A DNA stretch of 64,000 nucleotides. Source: Alteromonadaceae bacterium 2753L.S.0a.02. GTDB taxonomy: Bacteria > Pseudomonadota > Gammaproteobacteria > Pseudomonadales > Cellvibrionaceae. The DNA lies in contig VISH01000001.1 of assembly GCA_007827375.1 (NCBI GenBank), forward strand, positions 868,001 to 932,000, given 5' to 3'. This document shows, piece by piece, positions 26,683 to 35,689 of the stretch. Under the pieces are notes generated by a model. It saw nothing but the letters and a program-made list of their open reading frames with translations. It did no database searches and had not been told where the DNA came from. Both the position numbers and the translations under genes were made by a program. The number at the start of each line of letters is the position of its first letter. Position 1 is the first letter of the stretch.

Positions 26683-28200
26683 TTATTTCCCAGACTGCCA
26701 CGCCCGCAAAAACCAAGACAGCCGCTCCTGAGCAGTATCTGAATTTACGTGTATCCATTGGAAGCTCGCGCTGCTGGCATTGGCTTGGTGAGCATGGCAA
26801 AGCGCGATGCGAAACGGGGCGGTTTGTTTTCCGACTATTGCAGCAAAGCTGGGCCCCAAGCCTTCTGGTGCGCTATCTGGGTGGGCCTTAATATCGATTT
26901 TTCTTGCTGCGAAATCGGCTTTCGTTTTGAACATTTTTTTGGCATTGTTGATACGTGATTTTGTATCCTTGGTATCGTCCCAATATAAACAACGAATCGC
27001 CTTTATTCGGCCAGACGCAACGCCTTCTGCGACCACGTTCCGCCTTTTTAACATGGCTTGATACACCCGATTTCTGTCGTCGTCTGTGGGATTTTCGAAT
27101 GCTTTTTCGGCCGCCGCATCTGCAGCAATTTTAATGTATTCATCCGTACCAAATACATTTGAAAATACCGGCGTTGCGTACCAGATCTCTGAGGCCATTT
27201 CTTCCAGCTTGGCCTGCTCTAATAAATATTTATCACGATCTTCATTAACGTAAATCCGATAAATCGGATCCCAGCTGGCGCCAAATTCAGGCAGCTCATC
27301 GACGACCGAACCGTGATTGCCCGCCAATCGGGCTAAAAAGTCGAGAATTTGAAAATGCTCGCCTTCTTTATAGCCATACCCGGTCCATTTCAGGCTCGCG
27401 CCGACACGCCGATTTAGCATCGCGGTGCGGAATACCTCCAGGCTGCCTTGTTCCGCTAATATATGAAAGTGCGCTGAGGTATCGCTCTGGAGTGAAGCCT
27501 CCAACAAAGCTGCGAATTCTGATCCCGCAGGATTTACACCAACAACGATCACATGAATGGTGTCATCTGCAAGTAACTTGCTTAAACCAGCGGGTTCTTC
27601 CTTGAAACCAATAATGCGCCGTACCCCATCGACAACTTCGGTATCGTAAAGCCGCTCATAGGAACTGTTGGTGGCGACCAGGGTATCGGGGCGTGAAATA
27701 TGGCCGTGGAGATGGAACAAGGTTCTTACACCACTCAAAAATCGCGATTTTAAATCCCAACCTTCTCGCATTTCATCCCGCCAGGTAAGGAGTTCGTAGT
27801 CGGCGGTTTTATCCAGCAGACGATCCCAAGATAAGGTTAAAATTACAGCGGGACGAATAATTGAAAGAATTTGTGGTAAACCCAAACCATTACCGACCGG
27901 TGTTAATGCGGGCTCGAGAGTGCGCCTGATGCCTTCGTAGAAAAGGGGGGCATTGCCTTCTTCGAGTCGAGTAAGCGCGTACTTATAATCATCCGAGTGT
28001 TTGAGTAATTCGCTTTTTGCACGATCAGCCAGACGCTTGCCGGTTTCTCCCTGACGTTCGAAATAATCAATCATGCCCTCTACCATCTCTTTCCAGAGAG
28101 GGCTTGTGTTAAGCATGCTACGTGATGCACCAGCCCCTAAAAACATGACCAATTCCCCGTTCGCCGCGGCCTGTTTTAATTCCTCGCTTGGTTTATCCAT
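26683..28200 (-). CDS. SIR2-like domain protein, possible antiphage NADase
   Basis: 505 residues, AAGGG before the ATG. The Rossmann-type SIR2 core starts with LVMFLGAGASRSM (GAGAS, residues about 18-30), followed by ILTLSWDRLLD, LFHLHGHIS (catalytic His position) and HVIVVGVNPAGSEF. In active SIR2 NADases such as ThsA the second motif is T-x-N-Y/W-D; here Asn is replaced by Ser (TLSWD), so activity may be altered or lost. The C-terminal about 220 residues are helical with no recognised domain and may sense a trigger. SIR2-like proteins deplete NAD in several abortive-infection systems; no HerA, pAgo or other known partner is adjacent. A decayed partial copy lies at 20849-21460. Confidence 0.85.
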   Translation of the reverse strand: MDKPSEELKQAAANGELVMFLGAGASRSMLNTSPLWKEMVEGMIDYFERQGETGKRLADRAKSELLKHSDDYKYALTRLEEGNAPLFYEGIRRTLEPALTPVGNGLGLPQILSIIRPAVILTLSWDRLLDKTADYELLTWRDEMREGWDLKSRFLSGVRTLFHLHGHISRPDTLVATNSSYERLYDTEVVDGVRRIIGFKEEPAGLSKLLADDTIHVIVVGVNPAGSEFAALLEASLQSDTSAHFHILAEQGSLEVFRTAMLNRRVGASLKWTGYGYKEGEHFQILDFLARLAGNHGSVVDELPEFGASWDPIYRIYVNEDRDKYLLEQAKLEEMASEIWYATPVFSNVFGTDEYIKIAADAAAEKAFENPTDDDRNRVYQAMLKRRNVVAEGVASGRIKAIRCLYWDDTKDTKSRINNAKKMFKTKADFAARKIDIKAHPDSAPEGLGPSFAAIVGKQTAPFRIALCHAHQANASSASFQWIHVNSDTAQERLSWFLRAWQSGK

Positions 28201-28303
28201 AAATACCCTTTTGTGCGTCGCGATTAAAATTTAATGTCCTACAATCTGCACTCAGCTGATCAACATGGCGAAGTAAGTACTCGCTCTGGTTTCACGCCTT
28301 ATT

Positions 28304-28364
28304 TTCTTGGCTTGCAGCTTCTTGGCCTACGATATCTTGGATTATCAGATCTTGCTGTACTTGT
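28304..28364. repeat. Degenerate 15-16-bp tandem repeat, four units
   Basis: Units begin TTCTTGGCTTGCAGC, TTCTTGGCCTACGATA, TCTTGGATTATCAGA and TCTTGCTGTACTTGT. The tract lies about 100 bp upstream of the SIR2-like gene start. Confidence 0.6.
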
Positions 28365-28530
28365 TTTAAAAGTTGTACATCGACCAAAGTAGTTTGAATA
28401 ATAAAAATTACTCAATAAGCCAAGCGTTTCAATAAAGTTTACACATTAATTATGAATCTTTGCTGAAAGAGGCTTCGCTGCGCGAGAGTATTGAGTTTTG
28501 TAAGCGAAAACGCCACAGCAAGGCTAATAA

Positions 28531-28563
28531 TGCCTGCCCGGTAATATCAATACCGGACGGGCA
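28531..28563 (-). terminator. Possible terminator of the GH78 gene
   Basis: TGCCTGCCCGGTA (28531-28543) and TACCGGACGGGCA (28551-28563) pair over 13 bp with two mismatches, about 90 bp downstream of the rhamnosidase stop. There is no good T-tract, so this is tentative. Confidence 0.4.
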
Positions 28564-28564
28564 C

Positions 28565-28624
28565 TAAACAATGTTCTAAATAATGCTCCAAATAATGTTC
28601 TAGACACTGCTCTAAACAATGTTC
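28565..28624. repeat. Five tandem 12-bp repeats
   Basis: The units are TAAACAATGTTC, TAAATAATGCTC, CAAATAATGTTC, TAGACACTGCTC and TAAACAATGTTC. The first and last units are identical and the period is exactly 12 bp. The tract ends about 28 bp before the rhamnosidase stop codon side. Confidence 0.85.
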
Positions 28625-28651
28625 CTAATTTAGTAAGCCAGCTGCTTTGCG

Positions 28652-31600
28652 CTACCAGCAAGTACCTTGCAACAGCGGCTCATTGAGTTCGCCCGTGTTA
28701 CTAGCCAGGTATCCAAATTGTGTTGCGGCTCCCGGCTGAATAGTCGCATTCCAAAGCATCGCTGAAGCTTGATAAGGATTGCTACCCGAGAATACCGCAT
28801 TCCAGCTTTGCACAACACGAGTTCCGCCCGCGTGACTGATATTCACCGCCCAACTGCTCACGGCTCGATTACCGGTATTTTTAATTTGCACATTCGCCAC
28901 AAACCCGCCGGGCCAAGAGCTCGCATATTGGTATTCGAAGGTACATGAAATTCCCCCGCCGGAACTGCTTGTTGAAGAACTTGAGCTACTGGACGAACTG
29001 CTCGAAGATGAACTTGAACTGCTGGATGAACTTGAACTGGCAGAACTGGAACTGCTAGAGGAACTGGAACTGCTCGACGACGCGCTGGAAGAACTGCTGC
29101 TTGAAGAACTGCTACTGGAAGAACTGCTGCTCGATGAGCTGCTACTGGATGACGAACTCGATGAAGAAGTCGGGCAGTGCTCGTCAATATCTGTCCAGGC
29201 TTCACTCACAACATGGCAACCCGCGTTCAATACGGGCAGATGCGCAAAACCGCTGGCGGGCTCTACCGGTTGCGCAGCGCCGTTAAGGTAAATACTGTCA
29301 ACCGAGTTGTCGCTTACCGGCACGGATACATGCGCAAGACTGTTCCCCGGCACATTGATCACATACTCATAAACATCACTGCTTAATTTTTCAAACTCAA
29401 CCGCAATGTCACCCCGTACGGTAGGTAGCTTAATGGCTGCATGTTCAAGGGTTGCGGGTTGTGGTTTCACCTGAAATTCGGCGAAACCCGCTTGCAGTGG
29501 GCGAACGCCAAACAGACCTGTGGGAATTAAAAAAGCCGGCGAGGCCGCCCAGGGATGAGAATAGCTGAGGTTATTTTTCATCGATGGGTCCCAGGCTTCT
29601 GCGGTAGCGCCTGCACCCAGCGCAATCATATTAAGCCAACTGGCCGTTCCGGTACTAGTAAGCAGACTGAGTGCAGACTCCGCGGCACCGGCCTGGTAAA
29701 GCCCTCCTATCAGGAAAGGCGCACAGTAAACACTGCAAACCATGCCGCGAGATGCCAGATAATTTGCAAGCGGCGTGGCTTGCTCCGGTTCTGGAATGCC
29801 AAACGCCAAGGGAAAGGCACTCGCGTGTACCGCCGCGTGCCCGGTGAGCGCGCCGCTGCTAAACATGCCATCGTCGAAATAGCCGAATGCGGGCGAATAG
29901 AATGTTTCATTAATCGCGGCACGCAGTTGCGTTGCTCGTGCGCTGTAGAATTCGGCATCCGAGTTATCGCCCAAGGCCGCGGCCATCTCCGCAAAATTGC
30001 TGTAGGCACGATAGGCCAGCGCGTTAATAACGGTGTTGTGTTCGCTGAAGACATAAGCATCGCGCTGGCTGCTGGGCCAGTCGACAATGTCGCAATCCGT
30101 TTGACTGTTGCAGCCATCAGACCCCACGTTTTTTTGAATCAAGCCAGTGCCGCTTGCAAACCACTGATCGGGCAATGCATTTTTCATGCTGCTGTAAAGA
30201 CGCTGCATTTGCGATGTCGAACCGCTTTGTTGCCAAATCTCATGCACCGCGAGTATCACATACAAAGGCCATTCGGTGGGCCAGGTGCGATGGTTCTGAA
30301 AATAATCGAAGGCGTACGCGCCCAGCGTGAGATCGCTCGATAAGCTGGCGCTAGCGCGCAACTGCAAATAGGCGTCGGCTTCATAGTTGCGACGTTCGCG
30401 CGTCCAGGAATCGGTGTAAAAATTAAGATTAAGTGCCTCGATGGTGTTTTTCGAGAGCTGCCATACTTGTTCGAGATTCGGGTCTGAAGCGCTAAATTGC
30501 GCGGCAGCGACGTCGAAGGGGTAAACTAATGCCAGGGCCTGCAAATTTTCGGACGTGATCGCCTCAGGAGCGCCAATAATTTCGGCGTAGCGAAACACCC
30601 GCATTCCCCAAGTCTCCAGGGTTTGCTCACCAGTGCGTAAGGTGAACGTATCTTGGTAGACGTTACCCGTGTTTAATTCATAACGCACAGTGTTTGGTGC
30701 GGAGGTAACTTCGCCGAACCGCAGAGTAACTTCATTACCCGCAACGCCTGCCGCAATCCTATAGCGAACACCACCAACCCAGGTTCGGCCAAAATCAATA
30801 AAGTAGTGCCCGGGCGCTTTTTCAACAATGCGTTGCGGCGCAGGATAATGTTGTTTGACCTTGGCCATCGGAGCCGCTTTAAGCGCGACCAATTCGGCTT
30901 TTGGCTGTGCCAGCAGCCACTGGCTGTCGTCAAACCCGGGGCTATTAAAGTCACTGGGAAAATGACGCGCATCCAAATTTTCTTTTGGCGCTGCGTAGTA
31001 GTTGGTTCCGATACTGCCCGCCGCAGGAAAGCTGCTCTCACCCGATAACGATTTCCAATCCGGCCCCGTACCCAAAACGGTCTGTGAACCGTCGCTGTAG
31101 CTGACCCAAAGTTCTGCCTGAAAAGCTTGCGTTGTGGTGGTGTAAGCCTGCACAGCAAGTGCGTTCAATTGGCCGGATACCAGCAGCTTCGTTACATCGA
31201 AACCGTCGTAACGGGATTCATCGGCGACAGGCTGGGTGGGCCCCAAACCCACAAATTCGCCGTTGAGATACAGCTTATAGACATACTGTCGCGCAGCCTC
31301 GGGGCTTGCCGCTGTTGCGTAAACCGTAGCATCCACAACAGTTTTATCGGGCAGCGAAAATTCTTTGCGCAGAAAAGCCCAATCAGTAGAGGCACCACTG
31401 TTCAAACAATGCGCAGACAGCGGCACATTGAGGCTACCCACCTCAGAAGTTGCGCAGCTAAAGCCACTGTCGTCGTTGCTAAAATCCCGCTGAAACAAAA
31501 TTTGATCGACACTGTTTATCACGCTCACAGCAAACAGCGAAAAAGATTCTGTGCGACCGTTACGAACGCCAATTCCGCCCCCAGCAAAAGCGTCGTGCTC

Positions 31601-32350
31601 CAGGGTATGCACCAGAGTACCGTCTATAAAGGTGCGAATACTTGTACCGTTAAGGGAAATGCGAATGGACACGCGCCGCCCTATTGCCAGCGTGTTCTGA
31701 GGTAGGTCTACCCGGTCCAGCACAGTGTATGAACCGTTTACCAAGAGGTGCGGCACCAATTGATTATCTGCACCGCGAAATTGCCACATGTAACCGTTGT
31801 TGATATCCGGCGCCCGAAACCGGATTCCCGCAGCAACGCTGTTAATTTCAAGCTCCGCTGTTAAATCATAGTCACGCCAGGCCGTCGCCAGCGAGGGCAC
31901 CCAAATGGGCTCGGAATGCGACCAGTTTGCACCTGGCCCAGTACCAAAAGCGGCGGTTTTTGACCAGAGCGATGGCTGATCATTCTCATCCCAAGTTCGC
32001 ACCTGCCAATAGTAGCGACTTGCAGAAGAAAGTAATGGGCCGCTGTAGGCGATATCCAGTTGCTGAGCGGAATACACTTTGCCGGAAACCCAATACGGTG
32101 TTTCCGTATTGGCGTTGCTGGGCAAAGTGTCGTACACACGAAGCTCGTAGGCCGTTTGTGCCTTATGGGTCACCTGCCACGAAAAACGCGGCGCGTCTTC
32201 CAAATCCATCGGCGCAACACGCCCCGAACAGCGCAAGCCAACCGGACTGCTTGCAAATGCATTACCCGAAGCCAAAGAACACAACATAAAAATAACGGCG
32301 ACTAAAAAACCCTGCACAACGAAAACCCGACGTAAAGAATATGGATTCAT
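28652..32350 (-). CDS. Secreted alpha-L-rhamnosidase (GH78) with poly-Ser linker and CBM2-like domain
   Basis: 1232 residues, AAGGTAGG before the ATG, signal peptide ending NAFAS. The N-terminal Fn3-like and beta-sandwich domains (about 35-580) are typical of GH78, including an inserted concanavalin-like domain. The catalytic (alpha/alpha)6 barrel (about 650-1000) has YTDSWTRERRNYEADAYLQ, the position of the general acid and metal-proximal residues. A C-terminal beta domain, an approximately 70-residue Ser linker, and a CBM2-type module (CTFEYQYASSWPGGFVANV to LLQGTCW) follow. It should release terminal L-rhamnose from pectic rhamnogalacturonan or other plant or algal glycans while tethered to cellulose. 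Operon partners are not evident. Confidence 0.92.
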   Translation of the reverse strand: MNPYSLRRVFVVQGFLVAVIFMLCSLASGNAFASSPVGLRCSGRVAPMDLEDAPRFSWQVTHKAQTAYELRVYDTLPSNANTETPYWVSGKVYSAQQLDIAYSGPLLSSASRYYWQVRTWDENDQPSLWSKTAAFGTGPGANWSHSEPIWVPSLATAWRDYDLTAELEINSVAAGIRFRAPDINNGYMWQFRGADNQLVPHLLVNGSYTVLDRVDLPQNTLAIGRRVSIRISLNGTSIRTFIDGTLVHTLEHDAFAGGGIGVRNGRTESFSLFAVSVINSVDQILFQRDFSNDDSGFSCATSEVGSLNVPLSAHCLNSGASTDWAFLRKEFSLPDKTVVDATVYATAASPEAARQYVYKLYLNGEFVGLGPTQPVADESRYDGFDVTKLLVSGQLNALAVQAYTTTTQAFQAELWVSYSDGSQTVLGTGPDWKSLSGESSFPAAGSIGTNYYAAPKENLDARHFPSDFNSPGFDDSQWLLAQPKAELVALKAAPMAKVKQHYPAPQRIVEKAPGHYFIDFGRTWVGGVRYRIAAGVAGNEVTLRFGEVTSAPNTVRYELNTGNVYQDTFTLRTGEQTLETWGMRVFRYAEIIGAPEAITSENLQALALVYPFDVAAAQFSASDPNLEQVWQLSKNTIEALNLNFYTDSWTRERRNYEADAYLQLRASASLSSDLTLGAYAFDYFQNHRTWPTEWPLYVILAVHEIWQQSGSTSQMQRLYSSMKNALPDQWFASGTGLIQKNVGSDGCNSQTDCDIVDWPSSQRDAYVFSEHNTVINALAYRAYSNFAEMAAALGDNSDAEFYSARATQLRAAINETFYSPAFGYFDDGMFSSGALTGHAAVHASAFPLAFGIPEPEQATPLANYLASRGMVCSVYCAPFLIGGLYQAGAAESALSLLTSTGTASWLNMIALGAGATAEAWDPSMKNNLSYSHPWAASPAFLIPTGLFGVRPLQAGFAEFQVKPQPATLEHAAIKLPTVRGDIAVEFEKLSSDVYEYVINVPGNSLAHVSVPVSDNSVDSIYLNGAAQPVEPASGFAHLPVLNAGCHVVSEAWTDIDEHCPTSSSSSSSSSSSSSSSSSSSSSSSSSSSSASSSSSSSSSSSSSASSSSSSSSSSSSSSSSSSSSSSTSSSGGGISCTFEYQYASSWPGGFVANVQIKNTGNRAVSSWAVNISHAGGTRVVQSWNAVFSGSNPYQASAMLWNATIQPGAATQFGYLASNTGELNEPLLQGTCW

Positions 32351-33040
32351 GGGAACCTACCTTGTTCGGAAGTGTTTGCTTAGTTAACTTATTTTTTGGC
32401 GCTGCAGACTTTTATTCCTGGCGGACAAAACCAGAGCTGCACTCAAACTACACCGCTGAATATTACTGACCTCAGGAAAGCTGCCTGTGTATCGCAAAGC
32501 CTAGTGTGGATATGTGACGATCACTCGAGGGCCTTAAACAAGGTATTCAATGCCAAGCATGCTTACCTGAATTTCTTTCCTAACAGACCTATTTGGATTC
32601 GCTCTTATTATTGTTAGTCGTGTTCCGAGGCAATCCGCGCGCCTGTCGACAAGAATTTGAGGCGGTGTAGTCTGCCACAAAACGACTTCTAAAGATTTGC
32701 TCTATAACAGGTTAATTTTTTTCTTAAGGGAATAGCTGTGCGGCTCGGCATAAAACGGTTTAATGGTTACGCGGTAGAAGCTTGAGGATAGCCTCGCTAC
32801 ATGCTGATTTGACGTGAAAATAATTCTATTGCGTTCTACCGAGATAGGCCTGTAAGGGTGGGCTTCAACTGGTAAAAACCGCTTTTTGCGCCCAAGAGGA
32901 ACTATTAAAGTGGGTGGATCGAGCCAGTGTGTGTATTTAAAAATGCAATAACAGACCCTAACAACTCATAGAGTAACTAATGAATATAGCTTAACAAATG
33001 GAGTCAAAAAAGGCGAAGCGCTTTGCAAGGTAGATTGCGA
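32351..33040. other. Intergenic region, nothing recognised
   Basis: About 690 bp upstream of the rhamnosidase. A 73-codon plus-strand frame has no ribosome site. No regulator gene, terminator or RNA could be recognised; a promoter for the rhamnosidase must lie here. Confidence 0.45.
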
Positions 33041-34213
33041 TTACGCCGTCGACACTGCCATTAAACCCTCACTCCAAGCTTGAGCCATGCCCGCCGCAAC
33101 ACGAGTATAATCTGTTTTTTTACTGGCTAAATTTCGTTCTTTGCAATATTCAGGATTGGTATTGAATATCGATGAGGCCAATCCACGGCCCGCAGCAATG
33201 ATATTTGCTGTTTTAGCGGATCGTAGCTGAGTAAATTGTGTAAACGCGTTATTTATATCGGTGCCGTTGCTTGCTATACAATTTGCCAAATGCCAGGCAT
33301 CCTCCAAGGCCTGGCAAGCACCTTGCCCCGAAGTTGGAAGTGGCGCATGGGCCGCATCACCAATAACGACAACATTATTTTTATGCCAGGTTTTTATTGG
33401 GTTGTGGTCATGCACATAGATTTTATTGATTCGATTTAACGGGGTTTCAGCAATCACCGTATTCACTAATTCAGGCCAGCCGGAGAAAATACTCTGCAAT
33501 TCGTTTTTATAGTAAGTGGCATCATTGCCCGCAATTTTTTCAGATACCACACCGCCAGCCCAGTACGCCATGGTTGCAGAGATCGGAACAATACCGAATC
33601 TTGCGCCCAGCCCCCAATAATCGTGTACAACGATCTCTCTAAAACTATCAGTTTCGAATTCCATTACCCCAACCCAATTAATAAAACCTTGATAGATCGC
33701 TTTATTTTCACCGAATACATACTTACGCGCTTGCGAAGCCATCCTACCGTCTGCGCCTATAACAATATCTGACGATATTGAACTTCCATTTTGGAACAAT
33801 ACCTCGGTTTTATTACTCGTGTTTTGAATGCGAGCCACATTATAGCCGTAGTTAACCGTGATACTCAGCTCGCGGAGCTTGGCAATTAATACGCTTTGAA
33901 AATCTGTTCGCAGAATGGAAAAGCTGGGATAGCCCATTGTCTCATTGATAAATTCGATATCAATCGAACCCAGCTTTTCACCCAAATTTGTCAAACGCTG
34001 CATTTTTACCGGGCATCCAGACAACAGCTTCACTTGATCAAACAAGCCCAACTGTTTAAGCACGTAGACTGCGTTTGGCCAAAGAACGATACCCGCACCG
34101 ATACTGGCTTCCGTATTGTGACGCTCGTAAATGGTAACGTCGAAACCTTTTTGGCGTAGGGCAATCGCGGTGCTGACACCAGCAATGCCACCACCCAATA
34201 CAATAATATTCAT
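33041..34213 (-). CDS. FAD-dependent monooxygenase (PHBH/salicylate-hydroxylase-like)
   Basis: 390 residues from the ATG at 34213; the frame is open further upstream but the FAD fold starts at this Met (NIIVLGGGIAGVSTAIALRQ, GxGxxG). The DG motif is DIVIGADGRM and the GD motif is VVIGDAAHAPLPTSGQG. All three are hallmarks of group A flavoprotein hydroxylases, which use NAD(P)H and O2 to hydroxylate aromatic or other substrates. The ribosome site is weak (GGGA). The gene lies just outside the cassette array, with a short-repeat tract upstream. Substrate unknown. Confidence 0.92.
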   Translation of the reverse strand: MNIIVLGGGIAGVSTAIALRQKGFDVTIYERHNTEASIGAGIVLWPNAVYVLKQLGLFDQVKLLSGCPVKMQRLTNLGEKLGSIDIEFINETMGYPSFSILRTDFQSVLIAKLRELSITVNYGYNVARIQNTSNKTEVLFQNGSSISSDIVIGADGRMASQARKYVFGENKAIYQGFINWVGVMEFETDSFREIVVHDYWGLGARFGIVPISATMAYWAGGVVSEKIAGNDATYYKNELQSIFSGWPELVNTVIAETPLNRINKIYVHDHNPIKTWHKNNVVVIGDAAHAPLPTSGQGACQALEDAWHLANCIASNGTDINNAFTQFTQLRSAKTANIIAAGRGLASSIFNTNPEYCKERNLASKKTDYTRVAAGMAQAWSEGLMAVSTA

Positions 34214-34310
34214 TTTATAATTCCCGATAAAATAGTAAGACTGACACCATTGGGCCTTCACCTTTTCCTGAGAGGCTGCGCTAACACGCAAAATTAGCTG
34301 CCTAAGTTCC

Positions 34311-34370
34311 GTATAAACAGGTTTCGTACAAACAAGCTTTCTATAAACAAGGTTCGTATAACGGAGTGTC
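34311..34370. repeat. Degenerate 14-16-bp tandem repeat, four units
   Basis: Units are GTATAAACAGGTTTC, GTACAAACAAGCTTTC, TATAAACAAGGTTC and GTATAACGGAGTGTC. The tract lies between the monooxygenase start and the stop of the first cassette-like lipoprotein gene. Confidence 0.65.
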
Positions 34371-34375
34371 GTAAG

Positions 34376-34759
34376 TTACAGAAGATAAACACCCATATTT
34401 TTCGCCGTATAATAATGCTTACCCCGTTGGTATTGATATTGAACCAAATCCTCCACCCCAAGGGATTCAAGTATTTTTACAATATTTCCAATTTCAACAA
34501 AATGATTAGGGTTGATGTTTGGGCTGTGAATGATAAAACTTTTACTTTCACTCGTTGGTAGCGCACCGTTTCGCAATACCACTTCATATCCCGCATCGGT
34601 GAAGGCTTTTATAAATATTTGAGGGGTCTCTTTATTCTTTCCATACAGAAACAAATGTATTCTCGGCTTGCCGAATGGAATTTCTCCTTTATTCAATTCC
34701 GGCTGTGTTGAGCACGCTGTAAGCGTCATCAAAAAAAGTAGTAAAATCGCTCGAATCAC
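34376..34759 (-). CDS. Small lipoprotein of unknown function
   Basis: 127 residues from a GTG at 34759 with a strong AAGGAG site. The signal peptide ends in a lipobox (LMTLTAC). The mature part is a small alpha/beta domain (KPRIHLFLYGK, KAFTDAGYEVVLRNG). It has the size and orientation of the cassette genes to its right, but no attC site is clear on its left, so it may be the last cassette or just a neighbour. No family recognised. Confidence 0.72.
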   Translation of the reverse strand: MIRAILLLFLMTLTACSTQPELNKGEIPFGKPRIHLFLYGKNKETPQIFIKAFTDAGYEVVLRNGALPTSESKSFIIHSPNINPNHFVEIGNIVKILESLGVEDLVQYQYQRGKHYYTAKNMGVYLL

Positions 34760-34923
34760 TGAAACTCCTTATCGTATTTCGAGTATTAGTCATATATTTT
34801 TAATCGCGCTAAATAATCTTCGCTACCCACAAAGGATCGTGGTCTGGAAGTTTCCAGCCTCAATTATTCAGGTTTATTCCAGAACAACAACAAATTTCTA
34901 TAGAATCTGTTCAAAGAAATAAC
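34760..34923. other. Spacer upstream of lipoprotein, nothing recognised
   Basis: AT-rich spacer between the lipoprotein start and the attC-like site at 34924. Confidence 0.3.
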
Positions 34924-35022
34924 TCTTAACTTTGATAGCACCGCTAAGCAGGTGTTTGTGGTTAGGATTACAAAAACGCCTTGGGAACGGAGTTTTGTCC
35001 ACGCTGTGAAGATCGGTTATGT
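34924..35022 (-). other. attC-like site (integron cassette recombination site)
   Basis: On the cassette strand the site starts with ACATAAC (35016-35022), which contains the stop codon of the frameshifted cassette gene. An internal stem pairs ACAAAAC-type and GTTTTTGT-type arms. The far core is degenerate (near 34924-34930). Size about 99 bp. Confidence 0.55.
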
Positions 35023-35603
35023 ATCTTTTAATCTTTTTTGCGCCAATTCTAAGATTTTTCGATCAGAATTCGACAGAAATTCTGGAAACTGAATGCTTTC
35101 GAGAATTTCGATACATTCCTTATATTTTTTGAGCTTAAAATATTGCTTGCCTTTAGTAATTTTTTTATCATCACCTAGGTATTTAGCCTCTAACTTCTTA
35201 CTTTCATGGGCAACACGAGCTTTTTCGGCTTCGATTGCTTTTTTTAAGACGAAGTTGTCACATCCGGTAAAATCATCTCCAAACTTCAAGAGATCATGCT
35301 TCAAATGGCGGAAAGCGTCTAGTGGCTCGGCATTAACCCAGGATATTGGCATCGCTCTCTTACACCAAGAGCACTCATGTAGTTTTCATGAGAAACTGAA
35401 TTTTCATTGAGGTGATAGCTAACCATACCCAAAGAGTCTCGGAAATGGATTTCTAATTTCAAGGTATCTCTTTCGAACACGCCTCCAACGAACGCACCTC
35501 CAGATCCTGCTCCCTCACTGATAATTTCAAAATGAAATCCCAGGGGGTATAAATATTCCCCCAACAGATTTGCTCCAACCTCCATTATATTTCTCAGTGT
35601 CAC
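35017..35603 (-). pseudogene. Frameshifted cassette gene, unknown family
   Basis: Two adjacent frames make up one protein: GTG at 35603 (AAGGG upstream) runs to a stop at 35319, ending NYMSALGVRERCQYPG. The frame one base back continues NAEPLDAFRHLKHDLLKFGDDF to 35017. Together they would give about 190 residues, and the junction near 35335-35345 (CCTGGGTTA) suggests a 1-nt loss in the GGG run. The N-terminal half is a beta-rich domain and the C-terminal part is helical. It is flanked by attC-like sites on both sides. A sequencing error or programmed shift cannot be excluded. Confidence 0.72.
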
Positions 35604-35626
35604 TATTTTTCCCTTTTCAACTCATT

Positions 35627-35689
35627 CCGCAACAAAGGGCAATTGTGAAGCCCACACATTAATTGCCCCACTTGTTTGCTTTGTTAGCC
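35627..35689 (-). other. attC site (integron cassette recombination site)
   Basis: The clearest attC of the window. Arms AACAAAG (35631-35637) / CTTTGTT (35679-35685) and GGGCAATT (35637-35644) / AATTGCCC (35661-35668) pair. The outer core on the cassette strand is GGCTAAC (35683-35689), which contains the stop codon of the GyrI-like gene. Length 63 bp, typical of short attC sites. Confidence 0.82.

Larger units (their letters stand above)
28201..28651. other. Intergenic region with two short-repeat tracts and a hairpin
   Basis: About 450 bp between two minus-strand genes. It holds a CTTGG-based repeat (28304-28364), a 13-bp imperfect stem (28531-28563) and a 12-bp tandem repeat (28565-28624). 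No coding frame is supported. Confidence 0.6.

Noticed and set aside
29555..30343. 262-codon plus-strand frame inside the GH78 gene
   Set aside because: It lies antisense to a well-supported rhamnosidase and its product has the Arg/Cys-rich, domain-free composition of a shadow frame.
35017..35352. 111-codon frame as an independent gene
   Set aside because: Its start Met lies inside the upstream frame and its sequence continues that protein after a 1-nt shift, so it is annotated as part of a frameshifted gene.
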